From Miscanthus floridulus (Eukaryota; Streptophyta; Magnoliopsida; Poales; Poaceae): a DNA stretch of 64,000 nucleotides. Within the stretch, counting starts at the first letter, position 1. Every line of letters starts with the position of its first letter. Positions 1 to 11,317 of the stretch are shown piece by piece. Under the pieces are notes generated by a model, which saw only the letters and a program-made list of their open reading frames with translations, was not told the DNA's origin and did not search any database. The stretch spans positions 14,536,789-14,600,788 of the forward strand of contig NC_089593.1 in assembly GCF_019320115.1 (NCBI RefSeq), read 5' to 3'. Both the position numbers and the translations under genes were made by a program.

Positions 1-1021
1 AAGAGGTCCGGTCGGACTCTGGTCTGAAGGGCCGAGAGTGATGGGAGCTCCGCTATGAGCTAAGTGTTCAAGCGTGTGCTCGAGGTTTTAACCTAGTGGT
101 TCTTGTTGTGGTGTGTGAGTGAACTTGGGATGTTGTGGACCGATTCTCTCTTTGGGAGAGAGGGCATCCCCTTTTATAGATGAAAGGGGTGGCCTTACAA
201 GTGTGTGTGAGAGAGAGTGTACGTATGCTAAGTCTTGTTGCCTATGTCGTCATGTACAAGGTGATTGTAGGCGTCCATAACACTGTTAATGTCAGATGCA
301 CGTGGTAGGTTGCGTCGTCTTCTTCTGGTATGGCAGGCGTCGGTGCCTGCCATACTGTTGATGTCCCAGAGATATGCAAGGGGTTTTACCATGCTCGTCT
401 GGTATGGGAGTTGCGGGCGCCCACAATACTGTAGGGCAAATGTCAGTGCCCACAACACTGCTTAGGTTCTAACATGCCTGAAAGGTTGCAGGGCACTCTT
501 CTGACATGTCCTGTCGGTACTGTCCTGTAGGTGTACAGGGTACGGTCCTCGGTATTACGGTTGACTTGAGTGTCCTACCTTACTTGCTTCGTTTGTTTCC
601 TGGTCCTCACGAGCGGGCGTCCCCGGTCGATTGGTCCCAGTTGGCTCCGATTGCGCCAGTCGGAGAAGAGTTGTAAGCAGGGGTTCGGTGTGTCCCTGGT
701 CGGAGACGGGGTTGAAGTCGGAAGTGGTGTTTGGCCAAGCCTTCCGGTTGGAGAGGCCGTCCGGTGGTGGGCCAGAGTCGGAAGCGAGCGCTGTTCCTCC
801 TTAGTGAGGCCTTCCGGTCGGAGAGGTGGGCCGGAGTTGGAAATCGGCGTCGTTCCTGCTCGGCCAGGCCTTCTGGTCGGAGATTGGATCGTCTTTTTAG
901 CCTGTCGTTTAGACATTCGGGTCGGCCCAGGAGTTGCGCGTCATTCGCAACGTTTGTCTGCTGGGTCGAGCCTTTGTTGGGAAGCCAGTTCATGAGGGAC
1001 CCCGGGTTTATGAACCCAACA
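1..1021 (-). mobile_element. LTR retrotransposon LTR, truncated by window edge
   Basis: On the minus strand the sequence begins TGTTGGGTTC at 1021, a canonical TG start of an LTR, and runs leftward through a GC-rich U3 made of divergent short repeats around CCGGTCGGAG (about 600-900). It then passes a TATA box at 171-178 and a pyrimidine-rich R/U5 region that leaves the window. No internal domain or second LTR is visible, so it could be a solo LTR or one end of a full element, and the superfamily is not determined. Confidence 0.6.
171..178 (-). promoter_or_regulatory. TATA box of the edge LTR
   Basis: The minus strand reads TATAAAAG followed by GGGATGCC. This is a textbook TATA box placed between the GC-rich repeat region (U3) and the presumed R/U5 of the LTR. 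Confidence 0.6.
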
Positions 1022-1218
1022 ACAGTATTAATTGATGTTACATATTTCACCTTTACCGCTTCACTCATGGGCTTATATAAATATTAAAGTGCGTTAAGAA
1101 AAATATGTATTGGGCTTATGAAATTTGTTAGAATTTGTGTACATGAGCTTAGCAACGAGACCATATAAATTAGGGAACACAGACCGCCTACCGCAGTTTG
1201 ATTTGGCCGTGTACTTAA

Positions 1219-1546
1219 GGGGGGTGTTTGGTTAGTCCCTGTCCCATCGAATGTTTGGACACATGCATGAAGTATTAAATATAGACAAAAAAATAACTAA
1301 TTGTACAGATTGTGGCTAATTTGCGAGACGAATTTTTAAGTCTAATTAGTCCATGATTTGACAATGTGGTGCTACAGTAAATATATGCTAATGGCGGATT
1401 AATTAGGCTTAATAAATTCGTCTCGTAAATTAGTCTCCATCTATGTAATTAGTTTCATAATTAACTCATATTTAGTTCTCCTAAATAACATCCGAATGTT
1501 CGATGTGACATAGACTAAAATTTAGTTCATGGAATCAAACACCCCC
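1219..1546. mobile_element. Tourist-like (PIF/Harbinger) MITE
   Basis: Terminal inverted repeats GGGGGTGTTTGGTT (left) and AATCAAACACCCCC (right) bound about 327 bp flanked by the trinucleotide TAA, the target duplication expected of PIF/Harbinger elements. The interior holds the GAGACGAAT...AATTAGTCCATGATTTGACAA block that recurs in grass MITEs. Relatives are at 23396-23735 and, as a different subfamily, 54518-54760. Confidence 0.8.
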
Positions 1547-1621
1547 TAACATTATTGATTTGACGGGGTAAACTGGTACGTACTCCCAGATAGGGTGGAG
1601 GGATAGGGCTGCCCCTCTCTA

Positions 1622-1830
1622 GTCCTCCCTTCGTCCCTAATAACCGAGTTCAATTTTTTTCTCCAAATAAGAGCACATCTACGTATGACATAAACCAACT
1701 CTATTTTTTTTCTATTTTCTCTTTTTCTAAATCGCAATAATTACATTTTTATAGGGGTATATATGTAATTTCTCACTAGCATTGATATCTTCACCATAAT
1801 TCTAAAAGTGCACTTATTTTAGGACAGAGG
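1622..1830. mobile_element. Degenerate Stowaway-like MITE
   Basis: The left end CTCCCTTCGTCCCTAATAA resembles the Stowaway consensus, and the right end TTATTTTAGGACAGAGG is a decayed inverted match. No clean TA duplication was found. It lies directly against the next hAT MITE. Confidence 0.4.
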
Positions 1831-2106
1831 TAGGGATGAAAATGGATCGGATATAGATAGATATAATAGATATTACCTTTGTTTTCACATTTTTGTCCGG
1901 ATTCGGATTCGAATACGGATAGTGTCAACAATGCCAGATAGGATACAATTAGATATCGACATCATAAATATGCGATTTGAGTATTCGGATATGGATATGG
2001 TATCGAATGTTGAATATCCGGACTCGAATACGGACAGGTCTAAACTCCTCTAAACAAATTCGGTCTCGAATACGGTCAGAAAATATCCGTACCGTTTTCA
2101 TCCCTC
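1831..2106. mobile_element. hAT-type MITE
   Basis: The terminal inverted repeats TAGGGATGAAAATGG and CCGTTTTCATCCCTC bound 276 bp. The flanks GACAGAGG and GACAGATG match at 7 of 8 positions, consistent with the 8-bp duplication of hAT elements. The interior is rich in GGATATGGATATGG-type repeats and has no coding potential. Confidence 0.65.
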
Positions 2107-3651
2107 GACAGATGGAGTAGTGTCTTCGGTAGCTCCAGCCGCAGCTGCGCCACCTCAGTCCTAGAATGAATTTCATAAAATATACTATAGATACTGATAA
2201 TTGGCCAATCCTAGTCCAACCACCCACAGTAAAAAAAAACATTTTTTTTATAAGAGAAAGGAGGCTGTAAGGATTTTTTCAGCCTACCTCTCAACCTACC
2301 TATATGCTAGTTAGCTCTTCACCATTAATATATGATCCACTTATCTCTCTCACAAAGTTTTTCAGCTTTTGTGTCTAAGCCGGCTGTATAAGTTTACAAC
2401 CCGCCTCTCTTCTCTCTTCTCTCTTCTCTCTTCCGCCTCATCATTCAACCTGCTTTACACGCTGCTATTATACTTGCTCTAAACAGCACAAACAAGCCCT
2501 CGTCAGTCACACGCACACCCCTTGCAGAGTGCAAGACACAGTCTTGACTTATGGAACACAGTAGTAGCAGTATCTTACTACTAACTACCGAGAAGTTAAA
2601 CATTACTTTTAGCAAGATTTAGTGGGCTAATGATAGAGGGACAGGGTTATGACTGCCTTCGATTTAAACTAGTTACCTAGTTCATGTCTGTTTTGATCCA
2701 TATAGCTAATAAACTCCATATCTATCTACAGATGTATTAGAATACCCCTTAATTTTTTTTTTCCCTTCACTCTCTCCCACAACATCTCCCTTTCTCCCTC
2801 TCCACAGAGGTAACCAGAGCCTCCAAGGCGAGTCCATGGCAGAAATGATAGGTTCGTCGGCCACTGGCGCCTCCACTTCGTCGCTGCCGGCGTTGGAGGC
2901 AATGCCACGGTCATGACAGAGAGCAGGGGCGAAGGCAATCGGCGTCGAGGTGAGGCACTCAGCGACCATAAGGCCAGGTGGCGACAACCATAAGGCCAGG
3001 TGGCTGGATCAAAGAGGATGCTCTCCTCGGTGACGTGGCTGTCGCGGAGCGTAGGACGAGGCTGCAACGGAAGCGTCTACTCCCCCACTTTATTTGGTCC
3101 CGAATTACTACTTGGAGCCCCGGGCACGGCGGCGCATCGACGCCAGCCCTGGTGGAACGACTTCGGCTGGCGCGGATCGACAAGAAGCCTCATCCTCCAC
3201 TGCGAGGGAGAGGGGAGAGGTGGAGGACAAAAAGAGCCTTTTGCCTGTTATGATCACTTTTAGCTCTGGTTATTCTATCTCCAACTCTAACAATGACACC
3301 TAAAATACAAGATTTATTTGTCTTTTGGGTAGCGCTACTGACAAAAGGTTTAATACATATTCGGCATCTTTTCCAACAACCAGACCCAAAAGAGAATCCT
3401 TTCTGTAAATGGGTTTCCAGAAGAGAGGATGTCCATATTTGGGTTGTGCCTCTCAGGTAACCCAAAATAGGTCTCCCGTATAGCTACTCTGTTGGAGGCT
3501 GATTTTGGATCTCTTGCTATCCATTTTCGGTTTGGATGTCTATATGGGTTCCTTGTTAGAGACTGTCATAGCACGTTTCTATCGACTCCTAGTGAATGTT
3601 AGCGCTACCTTTTAATCGGTTCATCTAGATCCCACATCAGACTAAAAATTA
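2107..3651. other. Intergenic stretch without recognised gene
   Basis: No conserved domain, splice-linked exon or complete element was recognised. Around 2240-2490 there is a MITE-like segment ending GCTGCTATTATACTTGCTC. Overlapping open frames at 2700-3260 on both strands are GC-rich, overlap each other and match no family I know. The short phrase CATAAGGCCAGGTGGC occurs twice in tandem near 2967-3004. Confidence 0.4.
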
Positions 3652-3965
3652 GCGTCTCTGTCCCTAAATAACTGTCGCCGTTGACATACGTGTCATAAGT
3701 TTAACTCGCTTGGTAGAAAACACGTGCAAACATGAGCTGCTTTGATCGATTTGAACTTTGATCTTTGATCAAATTTATATATAAAAAAATACTAACGTTC
3801 CTGATACAAAATTAGTATCATTAGATTAGTCATATAATATATTTTTTATAATAAATATATTTGGAGACATAAATATTATTACTCTTTGCTATAAACTTGA
3901 CCAAGCATGAGCTGCTTTGATCGATACGGATCCCACGGTCGCATCGTTTTATGGTCCGAGGGAGT
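3652..3965. mobile_element. Stowaway-like MITE, rearranged
   Basis: The left end CTCTGTCCCTAAATAACTGTC and right end GGTCCGAGGGAG followed by TA resemble Stowaway termini, with the usual AT-rich interior (AAATATATTTGGAGACATAAA). The 20-bp phrase beginning CATGAGCTGCTTTGATCGAT appears twice inside (near 3730 and 3906), showing a small internal duplication. Confidence 0.5.
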
Positions 3966-4017
3966 ATCTTGGGAGCAGAGAGTACTCATGTAGCGCCTGC
4001 AACATTGCGTGTTTAGA

Positions 4018-4282
4018 GCAAGGGTTTTAGCTTCGGTTCCTGCAGGAGCTGTGCCAAACGCCTGTTTTGGAAAGGGCTCCACATGGGGAGCCGGTCAAGA
4101 GCCGGAGCTATTTTTTGCCTGCGCAGGAGAAGCCTCAAAAACGAGCTTCGCGCGGCTCCTTGCTGTGGGTTCACGTCGTCTAGTGCGAAGGAGCTGTTTT
4201 ACCAAACGTTTTTCAGAACAACTTCAGCTCCTCCAGAAAAACTGCTTCTTCAGAGGAGCCAGAGTCAGAACCATTTTCAGAT
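4018..4282. mobile_element. Putative TIR element with GGAGCC-type ends
   Basis: The left end GGTTTTAGCTTCGGTTCCTG and the inverted right end GGTTCTGACTCTGGCTCCTC are similar, and both sides carry GCCAAACG-type phrases. The organisation resembles 21260-21575, suggesting one MITE family. No target duplication was resolved. Confidence 0.4.
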
Positions 4283-4962
4283 GATAGCACGCATGGTGCC
4301 GCACCGTACGTGCATTCTTTGTTTGGTACAGCTTGTTGAGGTTGGGATTCGGTGTTTGGTTGTCGCGAGCCGCGGATCCATCCCTCCGTCCCGCTCCGCC
4401 GACTGCTGTGGTTTTTCGCGCGGGGTGGGGTGGTGTCCCGTTCGTTCCGTATCAAAGTTGAGATTGGAGTCGGAGCTCGTGCTTGCTTGTGCGTGCCATC
4501 ATGACTGACTCGATCGAGCTTGGAATGTGCAGGCAAGCCGAGTAAGTTTTCTTAAAAAGAAAAAAAAGAGAGAAAGAATTCATACTCTGAGGCTAGCTTT
4601 GCTTGTCCTCTTTGCATTAATTTATTATGTTGTTGTTGGTTGCGATGATTGAGGCTGTGATAAAGACGATGGAAGCTTGTCCCAAAAAAGCTAAGCTACT
4701 AGGTGAAGGTACCACACAATCTCAAAGTGGGGGTGGGCCGACTCATCATCTCGTCTCATTCTCATCTGCCGTTGGAATGGAATGCATGCTTTTATAATAA
4801 ATAAGGGCGGCTTGTCACGGATCGCGAAAGCCAAGCACCAAGCATACAGAGTATTATATTATACTAGGAGGAGTAGGACAATAGTAGGTCAAAAGGAGAC
4901 AAGCCAAGGCACGCAGCCGACAGAGACGCGATGGGTCGATGGAGTTCATTCCGGGCAATGTT

Positions 4963-4964
<2 letters not shown>

Positions 4965-5011
<47 letters not shown>
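4965..5011. repeat. Poly-G tract, 47 bp
   Basis: An uninterrupted run of 47 G residues. It creates spurious poly-glycine open frames on the plus strand. Such long G homopolymers can form quadruplexes and are difficult to sequence, so the exact length is doubtful. Confidence 0.95.
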
Positions 5012-5529
5012 CGGCCGGGGCACTGAATCGAAGAAATCATTGCAGCTCGTCTACTGTTGCGGTCAGTATAGGAGAGGGAAGGCTGGTTGGGTGGTGGCTT
5101 CCTTTGCTTTTGCTTTGCTTCAAAGCCATCTTTATAGCCAGATCTCTCTCTAGACCATGGTTAGTGGCTTAGTGCAGCTATCTATATGTCTAGGGCCCCG
5201 CCCGACCATCTATATCGCTGACTTCACTGCCTCTGCCTGGAGGAGTAGCAGGAGCTTTTATTATTACCCTACCTCCCTGCGCCGCTCACCTGCCTGCGTC
5301 ACTTGCTTTCTCACTGTTCATCCATCGCCCATCGCCGTTGGACGCACCGCTGACCCCGCCATGGCCGCTGGGGCACACGTGTCGTGGCGCCTCAGGTCTT
5401 CCCCGGTCGAGCCAAGGGCACCCATGAGCGTGGGCGGTGTTGGTGGTGCTCGCGCGCCACGGTTCGCCACCGACTCCCACCCTAACGTCCGGAATCGACT
5501 GGCCTGGCCTTCCCTCCCCTACGTTGTAT
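5012..5529. other. Intergenic stretch without recognised gene
   Basis: The open frame on the plus strand that covers this stretch (5157-5894) runs into simple TGTTGCA/GTTTCA repeats and matches no known family. I see no supported gene. Confidence 0.35.
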
Positions 5530-5877
5530 ATGTATGTTTCAAGTGTTTCAGTCGTTTCAGATGTATGTTGCAATTATTTCATCTTGATGTTGCACAAGTA
5601 GATCAGGGATGTTGCAAGTGTTTCAGAGACATGTTGCAAGCGTTTGTTCTAAATGTTTTATCTGTTTTCAAACGTCTGTTGCAATCTTTTTTTTTCTGCA
5701 TGTTGCATATGTTTCACACTTATGTTGTAACAGTATGTTCCAAAATGTTTCAGTCTTACGTTGTAGCAAGTGGTTTCATGTTGCAAAATAAAAATCTAGA
5801 TGTTTCGTGTGTTTCACACACATATTGTAAGTGTGTGTTCTCAATATTTCATCTACTTTCAAACGTATGTTGCATTC
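5530..5877. repeat. Degenerate TGTTGCA/GTTTCA repeat region
   Basis: About 350 bp built from variants of ATGTTGCAAGTGTTTCAGA. The same composition resumes for a few dozen bases after 9896 (TTATGTTGCAAGTATTATATG), so this repeat is the original target into which the solo LTR at 5878-9896 inserted. The parent element type is not known to me. Confidence 0.6.
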
Positions 5878-8800
5878 TGAAAGCCCTAGTTTAGTTTTGG
5901 ATAATTGAAAGGTCCTAATGGCTAGAGGGGGGGGTAAATAGCCTATAAAAATTTCTACAACAACACTACGCAAAAGTGGTTAGACAAATATGAGGCGAAG
6001 CGAATATTGCTCTAGCCTACTAAGAATGCAAGCCACCTATCATAATTCTAGTTGCTATTGTCTATAAGCACTCAAAGACTATGTCACTATACTAAATTAG
6101 TGAGCTCTCAAAGACTAACTAAAGAGCCTCACTAACCACTAGACACGACTCTTGCTTGCCCTCAAAACTAGCTACACTAAAGCGCCAAGCTACACTAAAA
6201 AATGTAAATACGCGGGAAGGATGGAGTGTTATACCGCCGTGTAGAGGAATGAGCCAATCACCAAAGGAGCCAATCAATCACAAGAATGAATACCAATAAA
6301 GACCAATCACATCGGAATCAAATGATGACACAATGATATTTTTTTACCGAGGTTCACTTGCTTGCCGGCACGCTAGTCCTCGTTGTAGCGATTCACTCAC
6401 TTGGAGGTTCACACGCTAATTGGCATCATACGCCAAACTCTCAATAGGGTGCCACACAACCAACACAAGATGAGGATCACACGAGCCACGCGCAATTCAC
6501 TAGAGTTGCCTTTCGTGATCTCCCATGGGGAAGGCACAAGAACCCCTCACAATCACAATGATCGAAGATGGAGACAATCACCTTTTTCCTCTCGACGATC
6601 CACCAATCATCGGGCCGTCTAGGTGTCGGCAAACACCAAGAGTAACAAGAACTCCACCAGCCCAAATCGCCCAACTAGTGCCACAAGATGCTAGAACACT
6701 AAACACTGCACTAGAGGCTCTCCAATCTCACTCAAGATGATGAAATCAAGTGTGCAAGTGAGTGGAGTGGTGTGCTCAGCTCTCAAAGGGTGTATGTATA
6801 TTTTAGAAGTGCCAAGAGAGTGGTCAAGACCGGCCACTAGCTCTATTTATAAGTTCACAAGCAAATAGAGTCGTTACCCCTTTAGAGCAGCTTTCTGCGA
6901 GGCACCGGACACAGCGGTGCCTGGCACCGGGCATGGCGGTGCCCCTCCTAATGGTCACTTTCCAATGGCCAAAAAAACTAGCTGTTGGGGCACTAGACAG
7001 GGTGGCGGTGACCACCCGGCCATCTGCCCGAATACCCCCTTCCCTGGATTTTTTTGGCAGTGCACCGCCCTTAGGGCGATGGTGCCCACGGCGGGGACCA
7101 ACCCCATTTCACCAGTCTCTGAAAGAAATGGCGATGGCATCGCCCTCCTTGCAGCGGTGACCGGGTGATGCACCGCCCTCTTGGCGGCGGTGTACACCGA
7201 ACGCACCGATGCCCGCTTCACTTCGCCTGAGTCTTGGCCATGTCTAGGTGGGCACCGCCCTAGGGGGTGGTGGTGCCACCGGACACATAGTGGCGGTGCC
7301 TCTAGGGCAACTCGCTGCTCTCGGCCTCCTAGCCGATCACCGCCACAGGGGTGGCGGTGCACCGGACAAGGGGTGGCGGTGCTCCCATGGCATCCCCCAA
7401 GGCGAGTTTCGCCTCCTTTTCTTCACTTTTCTCACCACCTTTGTAAATATGCTAACACTCCAAGTGTTTTACCATCACATGCAGGGTGTTAACATTTTCA
7501 CAATCATTTTTCAAAGGTTAATCACTTTCTCACTGAATGTGCACTAGGTCTAAAATGAATGTGTATGTTTTCCAACACCTAGTGGCACTAGATGATCAAG
7601 TTATCCGATAAGAGCTCCCCTCTTAATTGTACGACCATCCATCCTAAATGTGATCACACTCGCTAAGTGTCTCAATCACCAAACCAAAAGGCTCCTATTA
7701 AGTTTCACCTTTGCCTTGAGCTTTTTGTTTTTTTCTCTTTCTTCTTTTCCAAGTCCAAGCACTTGATCATCATGGTCACCACACCATCATCATGATCTTC
7801 ACCATTGCTCCATCACTTGGAATAGTGCTACCTATCTCATGATCACTTTGATAAACTTGGTTAGCACTTTGGGTTTCATCAATTCACCAAAACCAAACTA
7901 GAGCTTTCAATAATTGATGAAACCTATGGACTAATCCTAAGTGCTAAGTGTGTAGACAAGAGAGGATAGTCCATTCCAAGTGGTGAAGCAAGAGGATGAT
8001 CATGATGGATGCTGATGACCAAAAGATGATCAAGTGCTCAACTTGGATAAGAAGAAAGAGAAAAACAAAAACCAAGGAGATCAAGGCAAAAGGTATTGGT
8101 TAGGTTTTTAGTTTTGGTGATCAAGACACTATAGAGAGTGTGATCACATTTAGGATCGATAGTCATACTATAAAGAGGAGAAATTTTTGGCTAAACGGTT
8201 TATCGAGTGCCATTAGGTGACATGATTCTTGCATATGTATTTAGGAACCTAGTGTGCTAACTTTGACCCTTGTAAAATGCTTTGAAAAATGCTAACACAT
8301 GGGCACATAAAGTTCTACACTTTGTGGTTAGCAAGTTGTAAGCAAGGGCGAAGTGGTTGTGGACTTAGAAAAAGGAAAGGAGGAGAAGTCACGCGGCCGG
8401 ACTCTGGCGCTGGGGTGACCAGACTCACCCCGAGAGCGTCCAGTCAATTTTAGCCGAGTTGACTACGTTGGCTGAGAGCGAGGAAGAGCGACCAGACGTT
8501 AGCCATGCATCCGGTCAGTTGATCTAGAGGCGGCGTAGGACGTTGTGGCGATCGGACATAGGAGCCAGCGCGCGACCGGACGTGTAGGGCTTGCGTCAGG
8601 TCCGCGCTGACGTACGCTGGCGTTAGCATTGTAGGAGCGTGCGAAGGAGCGGAGACTTGATCGAACGTTGAGGCGTGTCAGGTTAACCTCGAGCCGACAT
8701 GTCCGGTCAGAAATTTGTTCTCTGGACCCTTACTGGACTCAACCTGACTCTGAGTTGCCCTAAGTCCGGTCACTTTAAGCAATGCGTCCGATCACAACTT

Positions 8801-9896
8801 AACACACGAGCGATCGGCTAGTGACCGTTGGAGATGGACGGACGAGGTTCAAAGGCGCGACATGTGGATGGTTGTAGGTGACCGAACGCTGGTTGACCGG
8901 ATGCAGGGGCACGTCCGGTCAGTGCATCCGATTAGCCCTACGTAGAGCCAATGACTCTATTCTTTGAGGGTGCCTATTTATAGTGTTTGGCCGGTTTGGG
9001 GCTCACTCTCTTGGCACTTTGACATACTTGACATCTTTGTGAACTTAAGCAAACACCTCCCACTCATCTCCATCATTGATTCATCATCATAGTGAGATTG
9101 TGAGTGATTCCAAGTTTATTTGCTTGAGTGATTGCATCAAGTGGCACTTGGGGATCGTTCTAGTTGTGGATTTCTTGTTTCTCTTGGTGCTTGCCACCAC
9201 CTAGATGGCTTGGAGCAGCGGAGGAGCTTCGGCGCGTGTTGGTGATTGTTTGTGACTGGCTCCAGTGATTGTGAGGGGTCTTGCACCTTCCTGGTGAAGA
9301 ACCGCAAGGTAGCTCTAGTAAATTGCACGTGTCATTGAGTTACCTCACTTGTGGGTAGGTTCTTGCACTGTTCATTTGTTGGACGAGGTTCGTGCAATAC
9401 CTCTTAGCCATCGAACCACCAAGTGTTGGTCGACACAATGGGGACTAGCGTGCCGGTAAGCACGTGGACCTCGGGAGAAAAATTATGTCATTCTTGTGAT
9501 TGAATTTCCTATGGTGATTGGTTGTCATCATATTATGATAGGTTCATTACTCTACACGGCGATATAATCACCCTACTCACTCTATTACTTTCTTGCAAAC
9601 TAGTTGTAGCAAGTTCTTTAGTGTAGCTAGAATTGAGAGCTTGCTTAGTAGCTTAGTTTCATCTAGTGGAGCTCTTTAGTGTAGCCTTATTGAGAGCTCT
9701 TAGTGAGTAGTGACTTAGCTCTTGAGTGTGCCTAGCGATCATAGCAACTAGAATTATTGAGATAGGTGGCTTGCAACCCTTATAGAGCTAGAGCGAATTG
9801 CATTACGTCATTTGTTATACTAATCAATTACTCTAGTGTTTTATAGAGTTTTTAAATAGGCTATTCACCCCCCTCTAGCCATATTAGGACCATTCA
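5878..9896 (+). mobile_element. Sirevirus-type Copia solo LTR (outer), split by a second LTR
   Basis: Starts TGAAAGCCCTAGTTTAG and ends CTAGCCATATTAGGACCATTCA, with the identical 5-bp duplication CATTC on both sides (5873-5877 and 9897-9901), so it is a solo LTR. It is interrupted after 28 bp by the inverted solo LTR at 5906-7909 and resumes at 7910. The U3-like part (about 8380-8960) is rich in ACCGGAC/GTCCGGTCA-type motifs, a known property of Sirevirus LTRs. It is a divergent relative of the LTR at 35994-50481. Confidence 0.85.
5906..7909 (-). mobile_element. Sirevirus-type Copia solo LTR (inner), inverted
   Basis: On the minus strand it runs from TGAAAGCTCTAGTTTGG (at 7909) to CATTAGGACCTTTCA (at 5906), 2004 bp, flanked by the perfect 5-bp duplication ATAAT (5901-5905 and 7910-7914). 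It inserted into the start of the outer LTR. Its variable region (about 6890-7390) is dense in CACCGCC/GGTGGCGGTG motifs instead of the ACCGGAC motifs of its relatives. Confidence 0.88.
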
Positions 9897-10349
9897 CATT
9901 CAAATTTTTTTTATGTTGCAAGTATTATATGTTGTATGGCTGGTGGCAAGTGGACTAGGCATGTGGCGCAATAGGGGGCCGAAGGATGGTGGTGCTGCGG
10001 TCGGGGCACGCTGGGGGCGTGCTCATTCTCAACTGCTCATACCAGCTCCTGAGTGCTGCTCGCGTGGAGAGAGAAGGGGGTCAGGGGCGACTGGCAGACA
10101 CAGAGACAAGGCGCACGTGGGGCAAGGCGAAGGCGGACAGAGGAGGGCTGCACGGGCGTCTGGACATGCGCGTCCGTCTGATCGCCCGGGTGCTAGCCAT
10201 GCCCTTCATTATATGTACTGTGGCCGCAATTATAGTAGCAGCTTCTCTAAATGTTACATTGGGGCTACCCTGACGACGGATCAGACAGACGGATGGATGG
10301 ATCACGTCGTAACGTCGCATTGGATCGGATCCCCTCATGTTGACTAATA

Positions 10350-10583
10350 CTCCCTCCGTCCGCAAAAGAACGCAATTAGGGGGGTGTGTCAGTCAAATTG
10401 ACTCAAGTTTGACCAAGTTTATAGTAAATAATATTAACGTTTATGTCTCCAAATAAATTTATTATGAAAATATATTATATAATTAATCTAATAATACTTA
10501 TTATGTATCATAAATATTAGTATTTTTTATATAAATTTAGTCAAAATTTAAACGGTTTGATTTCTTAAAAAAGACGGAGGGAG
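10350..10583. mobile_element. Stowaway MITE
   Basis: CTCCCTCCGTCCGCAAAAG at the left and GACGGAGGGAG at the right form the Stowaway terminal inverted repeat, flanked by TA on both sides. It is 234 bp with an AT-rich interior. Confidence 0.9.
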
Positions 10584-11000
10584 TAGTACTTGCCTTGCCT
10601 CTGTCTGCCTACTGTAAAATGTCCTGCCACCGTTTCCCTAAACCCCGGTCAGAGACATACGATCGAGGTAAATATGCAGCATCGCATTTGTTCACATCAT
10701 CCTTTGGGGACCCTCTGGCCTTGTGCATGGTAACAAATCTAGCCAAGCACATGCATGTGCTATCTCTCCCATCGATTCGATTTCCTGTGGAGGCCGGACT
10801 TCATCCGGACAGCATCCTCCTCTCCGTCCGGCGTTGATTGCCGCCCGGCCCGTTCATGTCATGACATGCCTCCATCCGCACACCAAACCGCCTACAGCAA
10901 TTGATCGATAATGCAATCGATCGATAATAATAAGGTCCGTGCAACCCACCACCTTGCACGCAGCATTGATAGGTCGTTTATTTCTAGAACGTGACACATG
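10584..11000. other. Intergenic stretch without recognised gene
   Basis: Overlapping short open frames (10595-10911) match nothing I recognise. No element boundaries are seen. Confidence 0.4.
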
Positions 11001-11120
11001 CAGCATGTTCGCTTGCTCGTATACGATCGTGGATTATAAGTTAGAATAATATTTTTCTCTCACATCAAACTAGCTAGCAGTAAATAATCCACGATCGTTT
11101 ACGACGAAATGAACATGCTG
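11001..11120. mobile_element. Short foldback MITE
   Basis: CAGCATGTTCGCTTGC...GATCGTGGATTAT at the left is mirrored by ATAATCCACGATCG...GAACATGCTG at the right. This makes a ~120-bp element that is almost entirely inverted repeat. The target duplication was not resolved, so the superfamily is open. Confidence 0.65.
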
Positions 11121-11317
11121 ATGCTTATTAATTGCTTGCTTAGATACAGTAGACGACGTCGAACTCGCGGTGTTTTTTTTCACGGTTCTCTCACGACGTA
11201 GAATTTGCTTGTCTGGTAACCAACATTATGAGGGACCAATGATCTAAAACACTTGACCCGCTTGAATGAAGTTTGACTCGACGACCGCCCCAAGGGTTAT
11301 ATTAGCTAGGGTCATGA

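Noticed and set aside
570..1087. Overlapping ORFs of 100-150 codons on both strands
   Set aside because: They lie in GC-rich U3 repeats of an LTR and match no protein family.
2706..3263. Possible small gene with several overlapping ORFs
   Set aside because: No homology recognised, frames conflict with each other, and no consistent splice structure.
4782..5172. Glycine-rich protein ORFs
   Set aside because: Produced by translation of the 47-bp poly-G tract; the flanking residues match nothing.
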